Below the pieces are notes generated by a model, which was not told the origin of the DNA, searched no databases, and saw nothing but the letters and a program-made list of their open reading frames with translations. A stretch of DNA of 64,000 nt, from positions 62,001 to 126,000 of the forward strand of contig NZ_JAJTWU010000005.1 of assembly GCF_021353265.1 (NCBI RefSeq), given 5' to 3'. Positions 56,993 to 64,000 of this stretch are shown piece after piece (positions within the stretch are counted from its first letter, which is position 1; every line of letters starts with the position of its first letter). The stretch is from Pelomonas cellulosilytica. GTDB taxonomy: Bacteria > Pseudomonadota > Gammaproteobacteria > Burkholderiales > Burkholderiaceae_C. A program made the translations under genes and the position numbers.

Positions 56993-57138
56993 TTTTTGAC
57001 TATCGCAGCCCGGCTCGCCGGGGCCGTTCGGCGAGGTCGATCGCATCCTGGCGGATTCGTGCAATGACCTGAGCGGATCGGGCTGCGCTCCAACGCCCGC
57101 CTGCCGATTCAATGCGGTCCTTCGCAAAGGAGGCTGTC

Positions 57139-57861
57139 ATGAAGATGCGGGGCAACACCATGCTGGTGGCGGGCGGCGCCAGCGGCATCGGACGTGGGCT
57201 GGCCGAGCTGCTGCACCGCCTGGGCAACGAGGTCCTCGTGTTGGGTGCGCCGGCCGGCTCTCGGGCCAGCCCGGGACTGCGCGGGGTCGACATCGACCTG
57301 GCCGACCCCTGGAGCGTCGCGGCCTTTGCCGAGCAGGTCGCGGCGACCTGCCCCGGCCTGAACGTGCTTGTCGACATGTCGATCGCCTTCCCGGCACACC
57401 ACCTACCCGGCATGCAGGCGCTATTGCACGGCGGCTCGCTGCGGCATGAGGGGCCAGCCGACCGGCTGGGCGTGCAGCACCTGACCGGCGCGCTGCTGCC
57501 GCAGTTGCGCAAGCGCAGCCACGGCGCCGTCATGCGGGTGGTTGCCGGGCCGGCGGGTGCGCCGCTGCAGCCGGAGCCGCCGCCGCTCACCGACGGCAGC
57601 ACGCCGGCGTTCACGATGGCGGTCCGCAAGCGCTGGGCGAGTGCCCGCCTGCAGGTCGTCGACATCGCCCCGCCTTCACGCGCGGCGGCCGCGCCGGCCG
57701 AACGCGAGGGCATGTCGCTCGCCGCCTTCGTCGGCAGCGTGGCAGGGCTGCTGGCCGACGGACAGCACGAGCAGGCCACGCTCGCGCGGTTGCAGGCGCT
57801 GTGGCCGCCGGCTGCGGTGCGAGAGACGGCGCATGACAGGGTCACGTCGGAGGCGTTCTGA
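57139..57861 (+). CDS. Short-chain dehydrogenase-like protein lacking the catalytic residues (DltE-like)
   Basis: 240 residues from ATG 57139, AAGGAGG upstream. The cofactor motif is present (MLVAGGASGIGRGLAELLHR), but NNAG is replaced by VDMS, and the Ser/Tyr-xxx-Lys active site is missing: the chain runs from GAPLQPEPPPLTDGS straight to TPAFTMAVRKRWASARLQVV, DIAPP, where relatives have about 15 more residues with YxxxK. The end (GMSLAAFVGSVAGLLADG) is like DltE-type SDRs. It may bind cofactor without catalysis, or be decaying. Confidence 0.8.
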   Translation: MKMRGNTMLVAGGASGIGRGLAELLHRLGNEVLVLGAPAGSRASPGLRGVDIDLADPWSVAAFAEQVAATCPGLNVLVDMSIAFPAHHLPGMQALLHGGSLRHEGPADRLGVQHLTGALLPQLRKRSHGAVMRVVAGPAGAPLQPEPPPLTDGSTPAFTMAVRKRWASARLQVVDIAPPSRAAAAPAEREGMSLAAFVGSVAGLLADGQHEQATLARLQALWPPAAVRETAHDRVTSEAF

Positions 57862-57885
57862 CGCCGGCGCGGCCCGCGCCGGCGC

Positions 57886-58908
57886 CTACAGCTCCATGAC
57901 CACCCGCCCGTCGATACGGCCCTGCTTCATCGCGCCGAACACGGCGTTGATGTTGTCGAGCTTGTCAGTCGAGTAGTGCGAGCGCACCTTGCCTTCGCCG
58001 GCAAACTGCAGCGCTTCCACCAGGTCCAGCCGCGTGCCGACGATGGAGCCACGCACGGTCTTGGCGTTGAGCACCATATCGAAGATCGGCAGCTCGAAGC
58101 CACCCGGCGGCAGGCCCACGAGCGACATCGTGCCGCGCTTGTGCAGCATGCCCAGCCCCTGCGCGAACGCCGTGCGGGACACGGCCGTGACGAGCACACC
58201 GTGTGCGCCACGCAGCGCGCGCTGCACCTCGACCACCGGGTCCTGCGTCGCGGCGTTCACCGTCAGCTCAGCGCCCAGGGTTCTCGCCAGCGCCAGCTTG
58301 TCGTCGGCCACGTCCACCGCGACGACGTGATAACCCATCGCCTTGGCGTACTGCACGGCCATGTGTCCCAGCCCGCCGATGCCGGAAATGGCCACCCAGT
58401 CGCCCGGTTTGCACTCCAGCACCTTCAAACCCTTGTAGACGGTGACGCCCGCGCACAGCACCGGCGCGGCCGGCGCGAACTCCAGCGTGGACGGCAGGTG
58501 GCCGATGTAGCCTGGATCGGCCAGCACGTACTCGGCATAGCCGCCGTTGACGGTGTAGCCAGTCATCTGCTGGTGGTCGCACAGCGTCTCCCAGCCACCC
58601 AGGCAGTGCTCGCAGTGACCGCAAGCGGTGTGCAGCCAGGGCACGCCGACGCGGTCGCCTTCCTTGACCCACTTCACGCCGGCACCGACGCCGGCCACAT
58701 AGCCCACGCCCTCGTGGCCCGGGATGAAGGGCAGCGTGGGCTTGACCGGCCAGTCGCCGTCAGCCGCGTGCAGGTCGGTGTGGCAGACGCCCGAGGCGAC
58801 GACCTTCACCAGCACCTGACCCGGCGGCACGTCGGGCACCGGGACGTCCTCGACCACGAGCGGTCGGCCGAACTCATGCACGACTGCGGCCTTCATCATC
58901 TGCGCCAT
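57886..58908 (-). CDS. adhP: Zinc-dependent NAD alcohol dehydrogenase AdhP
   Basis: 340 residues. Catalytic zinc ligands in ASGVCHTDLHAADGDWP and PFIPGHEGVGYV; structural zinc Cys residues in TACGHCEHCLGGWETLC. Rossmann motif GIGGLGHMAVQYAKAMGYHV and the specificity Asp in VVAVDVADDKLALA indicate NAD. The last residues GRIDGRVVMEL are typical. Oxidises or reduces short alcohols and aldehydes; it could act on acetaldehyde from EutBC. It converges with the SDR-like gene. Confidence 0.95.
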   Translation of the reverse strand: MAQMMKAAVVHEFGRPLVVEDVPVPDVPPGQVLVKVVASGVCHTDLHAADGDWPVKPTLPFIPGHEGVGYVAGVGAGVKWVKEGDRVGVPWLHTACGHCEHCLGGWETLCDHQQMTGYTVNGGYAEYVLADPGYIGHLPSTLEFAPAAPVLCAGVTVYKGLKVLECKPGDWVAISGIGGLGHMAVQYAKAMGYHVVAVDVADDKLALARTLGAELTVNAATQDPVVEVQRALRGAHGVLVTAVSRTAFAQGLGMLHKRGTMSLVGLPPGGFELPIFDMVLNAKTVRGSIVGTRLDLVEALQFAGEGKVRSHYSTDKLDNINAVFGAMKQGRIDGRVVMEL

Positions 58909-59048
58909 GACAACCTCGCCAGGGGGTGGGGATGAGCGCAGTCTGTCGCGGCTGGCGCCGCGCCGGCTTGATGCAGATCAGCCTTCCTCGGCGTGCCGAA
59001 GCAGGCACGCCGCAGCGTCATCACACGGCTGTCATGCAGTTGTTCCCG

Positions 59049-60641
59049 CTAGCGCGCGCTGCTCAGCCGGAACACGCGCACCGCCTGCGTGACGAGCTCG
59101 GCGCGCTGCGCCAGCGACATGGCGGATGCCGACAGCTCCTCGACGAGCGCCGAGTTCTGCTGCGTGAAGCCGTCGATGTCGGCCACGCTGCCGTTGACCT
59201 CGGCGATACCGCCGCTCTGCTGCTGCACCGCGTCGCTGATGCGGCCGATGAGGTCGTTCATTTCGTCGACGGCCGTCTCGGCCTCATGCGCGGAGCGTGC
59301 GGTGTCGGCCACGATGCGCACGCCCTCCTCGACGCGGTTGCGCGCCTCCTCGGCCAGCTGCTTGATCTCGCGGGCGGCGTCGCGGGTGCGACCGGCCAGC
59401 ATGCGCACCTCGGTGGCCACGACGGCGAAGCCCCGGCCGGCGTCACCCGCCCGCGCGGCCTCGACGGCGGCGTTCAGCGCCAGGATGTTGGTCTGGAACG
59501 AGATGCCGTCGATGACGCCGACGATCTCGTTGATGCGCGTCGTCGCCTCGCGCACCGCGTCCATGCTTTGGCCGGCCTCGGCGCTCGTGCGGCCGGTGTT
59601 GCGCGCGGCAGTGGACGTGTTGCCGGCCAGGCCGCGCGCGTTGGACGCGCCATCGGCGGTCTGCTTGACGTTGGCGGCCACCTGCTCCAGCGCTGCAGCG
59701 GCCTGCTCCAGGCTGCCGGCCTGCTGTTCAGTACGTTCACCGAGGTCGCGCCCGCCCGAGGCGATCTCGGCGCAGGCCAGGTGCACGCCGTCCACCTCCT
59801 GACGCACGTCGCCGACGACGGCCTGCAGGTTGACGTTCAGCTGCGACAGCGCGCGCATCAGCCGGCCTTCGGAGCCTCGGCGCTGGCTGGTGAGCTGTTG
59901 CGTCAGGTCGCCAGACGCCAGCCGCTCCGCGGCCAGCGCGGCCTCCAGCAGCGGCCGGTCGCGCCGGCTCCGTAGCCAGGCCAGCAAGGGCACGGTGGTG
60001 ACGACGGCGGCGCCTGCCACGGCCAGCACGGGAGAGAGCGACATCGCGCCGACGCCCCCCAGCGCCAGCGCGCCGGCCACCGCGGCGCCGGCCAGCAGCG
60101 CGCCGCCTTCCAGCAGCACGTCCGCATGGCGGGCCAGACGCGCCTGCACGCCGGCCCAGCCCGGGCGCAGCAGCTCCCCACGGTGCAGCCGTGTCGGCAG
60201 GCGCGGGTTCTTGCCGCCGCCGGCGGCGCGGTGCTCCTCACGCATCTGCGCGTAGAGCTTTTCGGCAGCGCGCACCTCCTCCGCGCCGGGCTTGGTGCGC
60301 ACGGACATGTAGCCGCAGACGCCGGTGGCGTCCCGAACCGGCGTCACGTTGGCGCGCACCCAGTAGAAGCCGCCGTCCTTGCGCCGGTTCTTGACGAGTG
60401 CCGTCCAGGGTTCGCCGGCCTTCAGCGTGTCCCACATGTCGCGGAAGGCCTCGGCCGGCATGTCCGGGTGCCGGATGAGGTTGTGCGGATGGCCGATCAG
60501 CTCGTCGCGCTGGAAACCGCTGGCCGTGACGAACGCCGGATTGCAGTAGGTAATGTGACTCTGCAAGTCGGTCGTCGAGACGAGGGGCGCGTCGGGGCTG
60601 AGGACGAATTCGTCCTGCGTGACGGGACCGTTATCGCGCAT
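59049..60641 (-). CDS. PAS-containing methyl-accepting chemotaxis protein (Aer-like)
   Basis: 530 residues. N-terminal PAS domain: [60 protein letters not shown]. Two adjacent membrane spans at about 180-225 ([39 protein letters not shown]), HAMP-like linker, and the signalling hairpin [40 protein letters not shown]. The cytoplasmic PAS with short hairpin anchor is the Aer layout, suggesting redox/energy taxis. Confidence 0.95.
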   Translation of the reverse strand: MRDNGPVTQDEFVLSPDAPLVSTTDLQSHITYCNPAFVTASGFQRDELIGHPHNLIRHPDMPAEAFRDMWDTLKAGEPWTALVKNRRKDGGFYWVRANVTPVRDATGVCGYMSVRTKPGAEEVRAAEKLYAQMREEHRAAGGGKNPRLPTRLHRGELLRPGWAGVQARLARHADVLLEGGALLAGAAVAGALALGGVGAMSLSPVLAVAGAAVVTTVPLLAWLRSRRDRPLLEAALAAERLASGDLTQQLTSQRRGSEGRLMRALSQLNVNLQAVVGDVRQEVDGVHLACAEIASGGRDLGERTEQQAGSLEQAAAALEQVAANVKQTADGASNARGLAGNTSTAARNTGRTSAEAGQSMDAVREATTRINEIVGVIDGISFQTNILALNAAVEAARAGDAGRGFAVVATEVRMLAGRTRDAAREIKQLAEEARNRVEEGVRIVADTARSAHEAETAVDEMNDLIGRISDAVQQQSGGIAEVNGSVADIDGFTQQNSALVEELSASAMSLAQRAELVTQAVRVFRLSSAR

Positions 60642-60831
60642 TTCTCCCTCCAGCGGCTGAATTTGTGACGCGATGCTCCGTCAAGGCGAACGCGCGCGCC
60701 AGTGGGGGAATACTTGGAGCAGGGGGATTTCGAGCAGTTGAACCGCTAAATGGCGGCCTTCGCCGGCGCTGTTCGCGCTTCGGAGACGCGCTGTGCCAAG
60801 CGCGCCAATGAAGCGGCTCGCCCCACCGCCG

Positions 60832-61596
60832 TCAGTGCGTGGCCGGTGCGGCGTCGCGCTCGGCCTTGTCCAGCGTGCGGCGCTCGTCCAGCCGCAGCGC
60901 CAGTCGCTGCACCTGCTGGATGGACAGCAGATGGGCGTAAGCCCAGCCCAGCCAGCCGCGGGCCGCGAGGTCCTGCAGCGCGGCGGCGTCCAGGCTGCGC
61001 AGCTTGGCCTCGTTGACGGTCTTGAAGCCGCGCAGCGTGCTCTTCTCGCCGTCCAGCGTGTATTCGATGACGCCGTCCTGCAACAGTTCCAGCGCGGCCA
61101 GGTGGTTGGCGAAGTCGCGGCTCACCTGCATCTCCTGGCGGAAGTTCAGCAGGAAGCGCTTGACCTCCTCCAGCCACGGCGTCTCGCCGCCGTCGTCGTC
61201 GAACAAGGCCTGGCCCTGGTCGGTACCCAGGCCCGGGGAGGCGCGGTCAAGGCAGACGGTGAAGGTGTCGCTGCCCTCGGCCTCGGCCAGCACGAAGGGG
61301 TAGCGGCGGAAGAACGCCGGCAGGTAGCTGCCGCGGGCCCAGTGGCCATCGGGCTGGACGAACAGGTTCTCGTGGTCGCGCAGGCCCACGAGGGCCGCCA
61401 GGCTGTGGCCGTCGGCGGCCTCGACGAAGACGCAGGGAAAGTCCAGTGCCGCCAGCGGCAGCTCGCTCGCGGCAATCAGCACGGAGTTCGTGCCGCGCGC
61501 GAAGGCGAACGGCTGGCTCGGCGGCGCGAGCTTGAGGTGGCGGTGCTGGTCGCGGTTCAGTGCGACGAGGTCGTCGTAGATGAGCAGGGTTTTCAT
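60832..61596 (-). CDS. SapC family protein
   Basis: 254 residues. SapC pattern: LVALNRDQHRHLKLAPPSQP, FAFARGTNSVLIAASELPLA, FPCVFVEAADGHSLAALVGL, NLFVQPDGHWARGSYLPAFF, RRYPFVLAE. The name derives from a Campylobacter surface-layer secretion gene; the function in Proteobacteria is not established. Relatives often occur beside tryptophan halogenase or TonB-receptor genes, which are absent here. Cytoplasmic, no signal peptide. Confidence 0.9.
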   Translation of the reverse strand: MKTLLIYDDLVALNRDQHRHLKLAPPSQPFAFARGTNSVLIAASELPLAALDFPCVFVEAADGHSLAALVGLRDHENLFVQPDGHWARGSYLPAFFRRYPFVLAEAEGSDTFTVCLDRASPGLGTDQGQALFDDDGGETPWLEEVKRFLLNFRQEMQVSRDFANHLAALELLQDGVIEYTLDGEKSTLRGFKTVNEAKLRSLDAAALQDLAARGWLGWAYAHLLSIQQVQRLALRLDERRTLDKAERDAAPATH

Positions 61597-61708
61597 GGCG
61601 GGCGTCCTCCGGAGGGACCCTGATTCTGCGGAAGTCGACCGCCGGCGGGTACGGCCACCGCATCCCGGATTCGCGGGACGTGCCGACCCGGCCTGCGGAT
61701 GGAAGCGG

Positions 61709-62557
61709 TCAGGCCGCTTTCTTGCGGGCAGTCTTGCGAGTGGCCGGTCGCTCGCGCTGGCCCCCCCGCAGGCTCTGGCGCAGCAGGTCGGTGAGGTCCA
61801 CCACGTCGGCGCCCTTCAGGTCGGGCGCCTCCTCGAGGGCCTGCACCGTCGCCTTGTCGCCGGCCCGGGCCTTGCGCTGCACCAGCGTGCGGATGGCGGT
61901 GGCGAAGTCATCCTTGAAGTCCTGCGGCCGCCAGTCGCCGGTCATCTGTTCGACGAGCTGGCGGGCCATCTTCAGCTCAGCGGGCTTGGGGTCGTCGGCG
62001 CCGGCCCGCGGCAGGCCGAGACTGTCGGCGGCGCGGATCTCGTCGGCCCAGCGTAGCGTACCGAGCATCAGTGCCGGGCCGGCCGGCACGAGCGCGGCCA
62101 GGTGCTCCTTGTTGTGAAGCACGAAACGCGCGATGCCGATGACGGCCGACGCCGCCAACGCCTCGCGCAGCAGCGCGTAGACGTGCTCGGCGCGGTCGTC
62201 CGGCGCCAGGTAGTAGGGCTTCTCGAGGTAGACGAAGGACACATCCTCGGCCTTCACAAACTGCTCGATCTGGATCGTCTGCGTGCGCTTGGGGTAGGCC
62301 GCGCGGATCTCGTCGTCCGACAAGACAACGACCTCATCGCCCGCCAGCTTCACGCCCTTGACGATGTGTTCGCGGGCGATTTCCTTGCCGGTGCGCTTGT
62401 TGATGCGTTTGTAGCCCACCGGGTCCAGCGTGCGGGCGTCCAGCCAGTCGAAATCGACTTCCTGCTCCTGCGACGCTGCATGCAGCGCCACCGGCACATG
62501 CACGAGGCCGAAGGAGATCGCGCCCTTCCAGAGCGCCCGCGGGCTGCCGCCTGCCAT
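61709..62557 (-). CDS. ku: Non-homologous end-joining protein Ku
   Basis: 282 residues. Bacterial Ku bridge-core pattern: RALWKGAISFGLVHVPVALH, DPVGYKRINKRTGKEIAREH, IVKGVKLAGDEVVVLSDDEI, QIEQFVKAEDVSFVYLEKPY, YLAPDDRAEHVYALLREAL. The C-terminal tail is Arg/Lys-rich (RPATRKTARKKAA), which in other species binds DNA and recruits LigD. No ligD lies in the window. It starts five bases after a small lipoprotein gene. Confidence 0.96.
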   Translation of the reverse strand: MAGGSPRALWKGAISFGLVHVPVALHAASQEQEVDFDWLDARTLDPVGYKRINKRTGKEIAREHIVKGVKLAGDEVVVLSDDEIRAAYPKRTQTIQIEQFVKAEDVSFVYLEKPYYLAPDDRAEHVYALLREALAASAVIGIARFVLHNKEHLAALVPAGPALMLGTLRWADEIRAADSLGLPRAGADDPKPAELKMARQLVEQMTGDWRPQDFKDDFATAIRTLVQRKARAGDKATVQALEEAPDLKGADVVDLTDLLRQSLRGGQRERPATRKTARKKAA

Positions 62558-62562
62558 GGCGG

Positions 62563-62709
62563 CTAGCGGCCGAACACCGCGGCCAGCACGGTGGGTTTGG
62601 GTGGGTTATCAGGCGCGGGTGTAGGCGGCACCTCCTTGCGGCAGGCCGACAGCACGACCAGCGCAAGCAGGGCGCCCGACACCAGCAGGGCGAGTTGCTG
62701 GGGCTTCAT
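62563..62709 (-). CDS. Small lipoprotein, 48 aa
   Basis: ATG 62709 follows GGAGGT, spacing five. The chain reads MKPQQLALLVSGALLALVVL, then the lipobox LSAC and RKEVPPTPAPDNPPKPT, ending VFGR. Cys23 is the lipidation site; the mature peptide is only about 25 residues and Pro-rich. It is the first gene of an operon with ku, five bases apart. Confidence 0.7.
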   Translation of the reverse strand: MKPQQLALLVSGALLALVVLSACRKEVPPTPAPDNPPKPTVLAAVFGR

Positions 62710-62935
62710 GGCAGACCTCCGGGGATGGCTGCACTGTCCGGCGTGGCGGTGTGCCGCAGGGTCGGCATCGCGGACGTTGCCCTGTAGGCCGCGGCCGACC
62801 GGCAAGAAAAGCGGCCATGGCGCGGCACACCCTCGTCCGATAAGCGGCTCCAGCCGATGCCGACACCGGCAGGCGAGGCGGTCGACCAATATTTGTCTCA
62901 TCGATGAGGTGCTGCCCAGCCATTCGGAGCCTGCC

Positions 62936-63439
62936 ATGTCAACCCGCCTGATCGCCTTGCTGTCCTGCCTGAGCCTCGCCGGCCCGGTCCACGCCCAAGT
63001 GCAGAAAGTCAGCCTCAGCGGCGCGCCGCTCGCCGGCCAGTCCGCGTCCCAGTTCTCGGCCGCGGTGCCGGACCCCCAGCTCAACTGGCGTGACCCCCAG
63101 TGGCTCGCGCGCCAGCGCGAGTCCTCCCGCTGGCGCTACCAGCTGGGTGTGGAGCAGCAGCTTCGCTCGCCGCTGCAGTTCGGCCCGCAGGCGGCCGTGC
63201 GCGAGGCGCTGTGGGCCGGCGTGAGCTACGACGTCACGCGGCGCATCAGCGGCGGCGTCGAGGCCCCCCTGTGGCAGCGCGACAGCGGCTGGGCGTCGCG
63301 CATGAACTTCGAGAAGCCCAAGGATGCCGGCATGGCCGGCCTGCGCGGAGCCTTCAGCTACCGGCTCAGCTCGCAGAGCAAGCTGACGCTCAAACCGCAG
63401 GCGCGGCGGGTGATGGTCGCGTATTCGGCGACTTGGTGA
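62936..63439 (+). CDS. Exported protein of unknown function, 167 aa
   Basis: Signal peptide STRLIALLSCLSLAGPVHA. The mature part includes LNWRDPQWLARQRESSRWRY, QLGVEQQLRSPLQFGPQAAV, and alternating beta strands (WAGVSYDVTRRISGGVEAPL, GLRGAFSYRLSSQSKLTLKP) that end in aromatic residues (VAYSATW), resembling an outer-membrane strand pattern. No family recognised. Divergent from the lipoprotein-ku operon. Confidence 0.72.
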   Translation: MSTRLIALLSCLSLAGPVHAQVQKVSLSGAPLAGQSASQFSAAVPDPQLNWRDPQWLARQRESSRWRYQLGVEQQLRSPLQFGPQAAVREALWAGVSYDVTRRISGGVEAPLWQRDSGWASRMNFEKPKDAGMAGLRGAFSYRLSSQSKLTLKPQARRVMVAYSATW

Positions 63440-63478
63440 GCACGCGGGCCGCCTGAACTGCAGCGGCCCGCAACAGGC

Positions 63479-63856
63479 TCAATCCAGGCTGAACAGCACC
63501 TTGACGCTGCTGTCGACAACGCTCTTGTCCACGTAGCCGACCGCCTTCGGATCCGCCGCGACGGCCTTCTTGACTGCTGCCGAATCGGCCACCTGCCTGG
63601 GTGCCTGGCGTTTGCCGGAGAAGACGATGCGCGACCAGGTGGCCTTCACCTGGGCCACATCGCGGCCGCCGGCCTTCTTGTAGAAGTCCGCGTAGGCCGC
63701 AGAGCCCTCGTTCTGGTCGATAGGCGTGAAGGCCTGGCTCTTGCCGAGGAACAGGTCGGCAACCTGCTCCTTCGTCAGCGTCCCGACGGCCGGGTTGGCA
63801 ATCACCGCCCGATGGGAAAAGTTGGCCCTATCTGCCGCGCGGCGAGAATCACCCAT
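63479..63856 (-). CDS. Phosphate ABC transporter substrate-binding-like protein, probably missing its signal peptide
   Basis: About 125 residues from ATG 63856; the frame is also open up to ATG 63922. The conserved core reads AVIANPAVGTLTKEQVADLF, LGKSQAFTPIDQNEGSAAYA, FYKKAGGRDVAQVKATWSRI, VFSGKRQAPRQVADSAAVKK and GYVDKSVVDSSVKVLFSLD. Relatives of this PstS-like small family start with a signal peptide directly before the VIAN strand. Here the preceding residues (MGDSRRAADRANFSHR) are not a signal, so the 5' end has been replaced or truncated. Confidence 0.75.
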   Translation of the reverse strand: MGDSRRAADRANFSHRAVIANPAVGTLTKEQVADLFLGKSQAFTPIDQNEGSAAYADFYKKAGGRDVAQVKATWSRIVFSGKRQAPRQVADSAAVKKAVAADPKAVGYVDKSVVDSSVKVLFSLD

Positions 63857-63924
63857 CGCGCGCCACCATTTCGGATCACCCCTTGGTGTCGCTCCGACCC
63901 AGCAAGGGAAGCGCGTAAACAAGC

Positions 63925-63959
63925 AAAAGGCCCGTGGTGACTGGCGCCACGGGCCTTTT
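63925..63959 (-). terminator. Intrinsic terminator, most likely of the ssb-like gene
   Basis: A 13-bp perfect stem (63925-63937 with 63947-63959, loop of nine) with AAAA/TTTT ends can terminate in both directions. On the minus strand it follows the DIPF stop codon by 25 bases. Confidence 0.8.
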
Positions 63960-63983
63960 GTTTACAACGCTTTAATGGTCGGT

Positions 63984-64000
63984 CTAGAAGGGAATGTCGT
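63984..64000 (-). CDS. ssb: C-terminal codons of a probable single-stranded DNA-binding protein
   Basis: Only the last codons are inside the window: Asp-Ile-Pro-Phe and TAG at 63984-63986. DIPF at the C-terminus is the conserved acidic tip by which SSB recruits partner proteins, and a terminator follows. The identification rests on four residues plus position. Confidence 0.45.

Overview
The window is GC-rich chromosomal DNA from a Betaproteobacterium, most likely the order Burkholderiales (Roseateles/Mitsuaria/Rubrivivax-like). This is inferred from codon use, the order rpmH-rnpA-yidD-yidC with dnaA-dnaN-gyrB and no recF between dnaN and gyrB, and the protein families present. The replication-initiation region lies near 18.2-18.4 kb.

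Layout. 1-6.2 kb: a sugar-catabolism cluster (FadR-type GntR regulator, GH97 glycosidase, DHDPS-family aldolase/dehydratase, galM, hotdog thioesterase, SMP-30 lactonase) with two copies of a GntR-like operator in the divergent promoter. 6.35-8.9 kb: a diguanylate cyclase and mnmE. 8.9-15.2 kb: an opposite-strand block with an ECF sigma factor whose region 2.2 reads HTTDLVHE, a transmembrane Ser/Thr kinase and two lipoproteins; it separates mnmE from yidC, which are neighbours in most relatives. 15.4-23.9 kb: yidC-yidD-rnpA-rpmH on the minus strand and dnaA-dnaN-gyrB on the plus strand.

23.9-37.8 kb is an accessory island directly behind gyrB. It holds a 106-bp direct repeat, a decayed integron-type integrase end, remnants of IS66, IS1634, IS1182 and IS21 elements, a toxin-antitoxin pair, a VOC/MarR pair, an XRE regulator, a Mutator-transposase-like protein next to an ECF sigma factor, and a mobilisation module (coupling-protein-like fragment, accessory protein, relaxase). 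It ends at an attC-like inverted repeat just before a chemoreceptor gene.

37.8-64 kb is mostly ordinary chromosome: chemoreceptors, a TAXI-type binding protein, hydrolases, an EamA/LysR pair, a tandem pair of large exported paralogues, ethanolamine ammonia-lyase (eutBC), a D-Ala-D-Ala carboxypeptidase, an AraC regulator with a degenerate SDR, adhP, SapC, a lipoprotein-Ku operon, a phosphate-binding-like fragment and the last codons of what looks like ssb. No tRNA, rRNA or CRISPR array was recognised.
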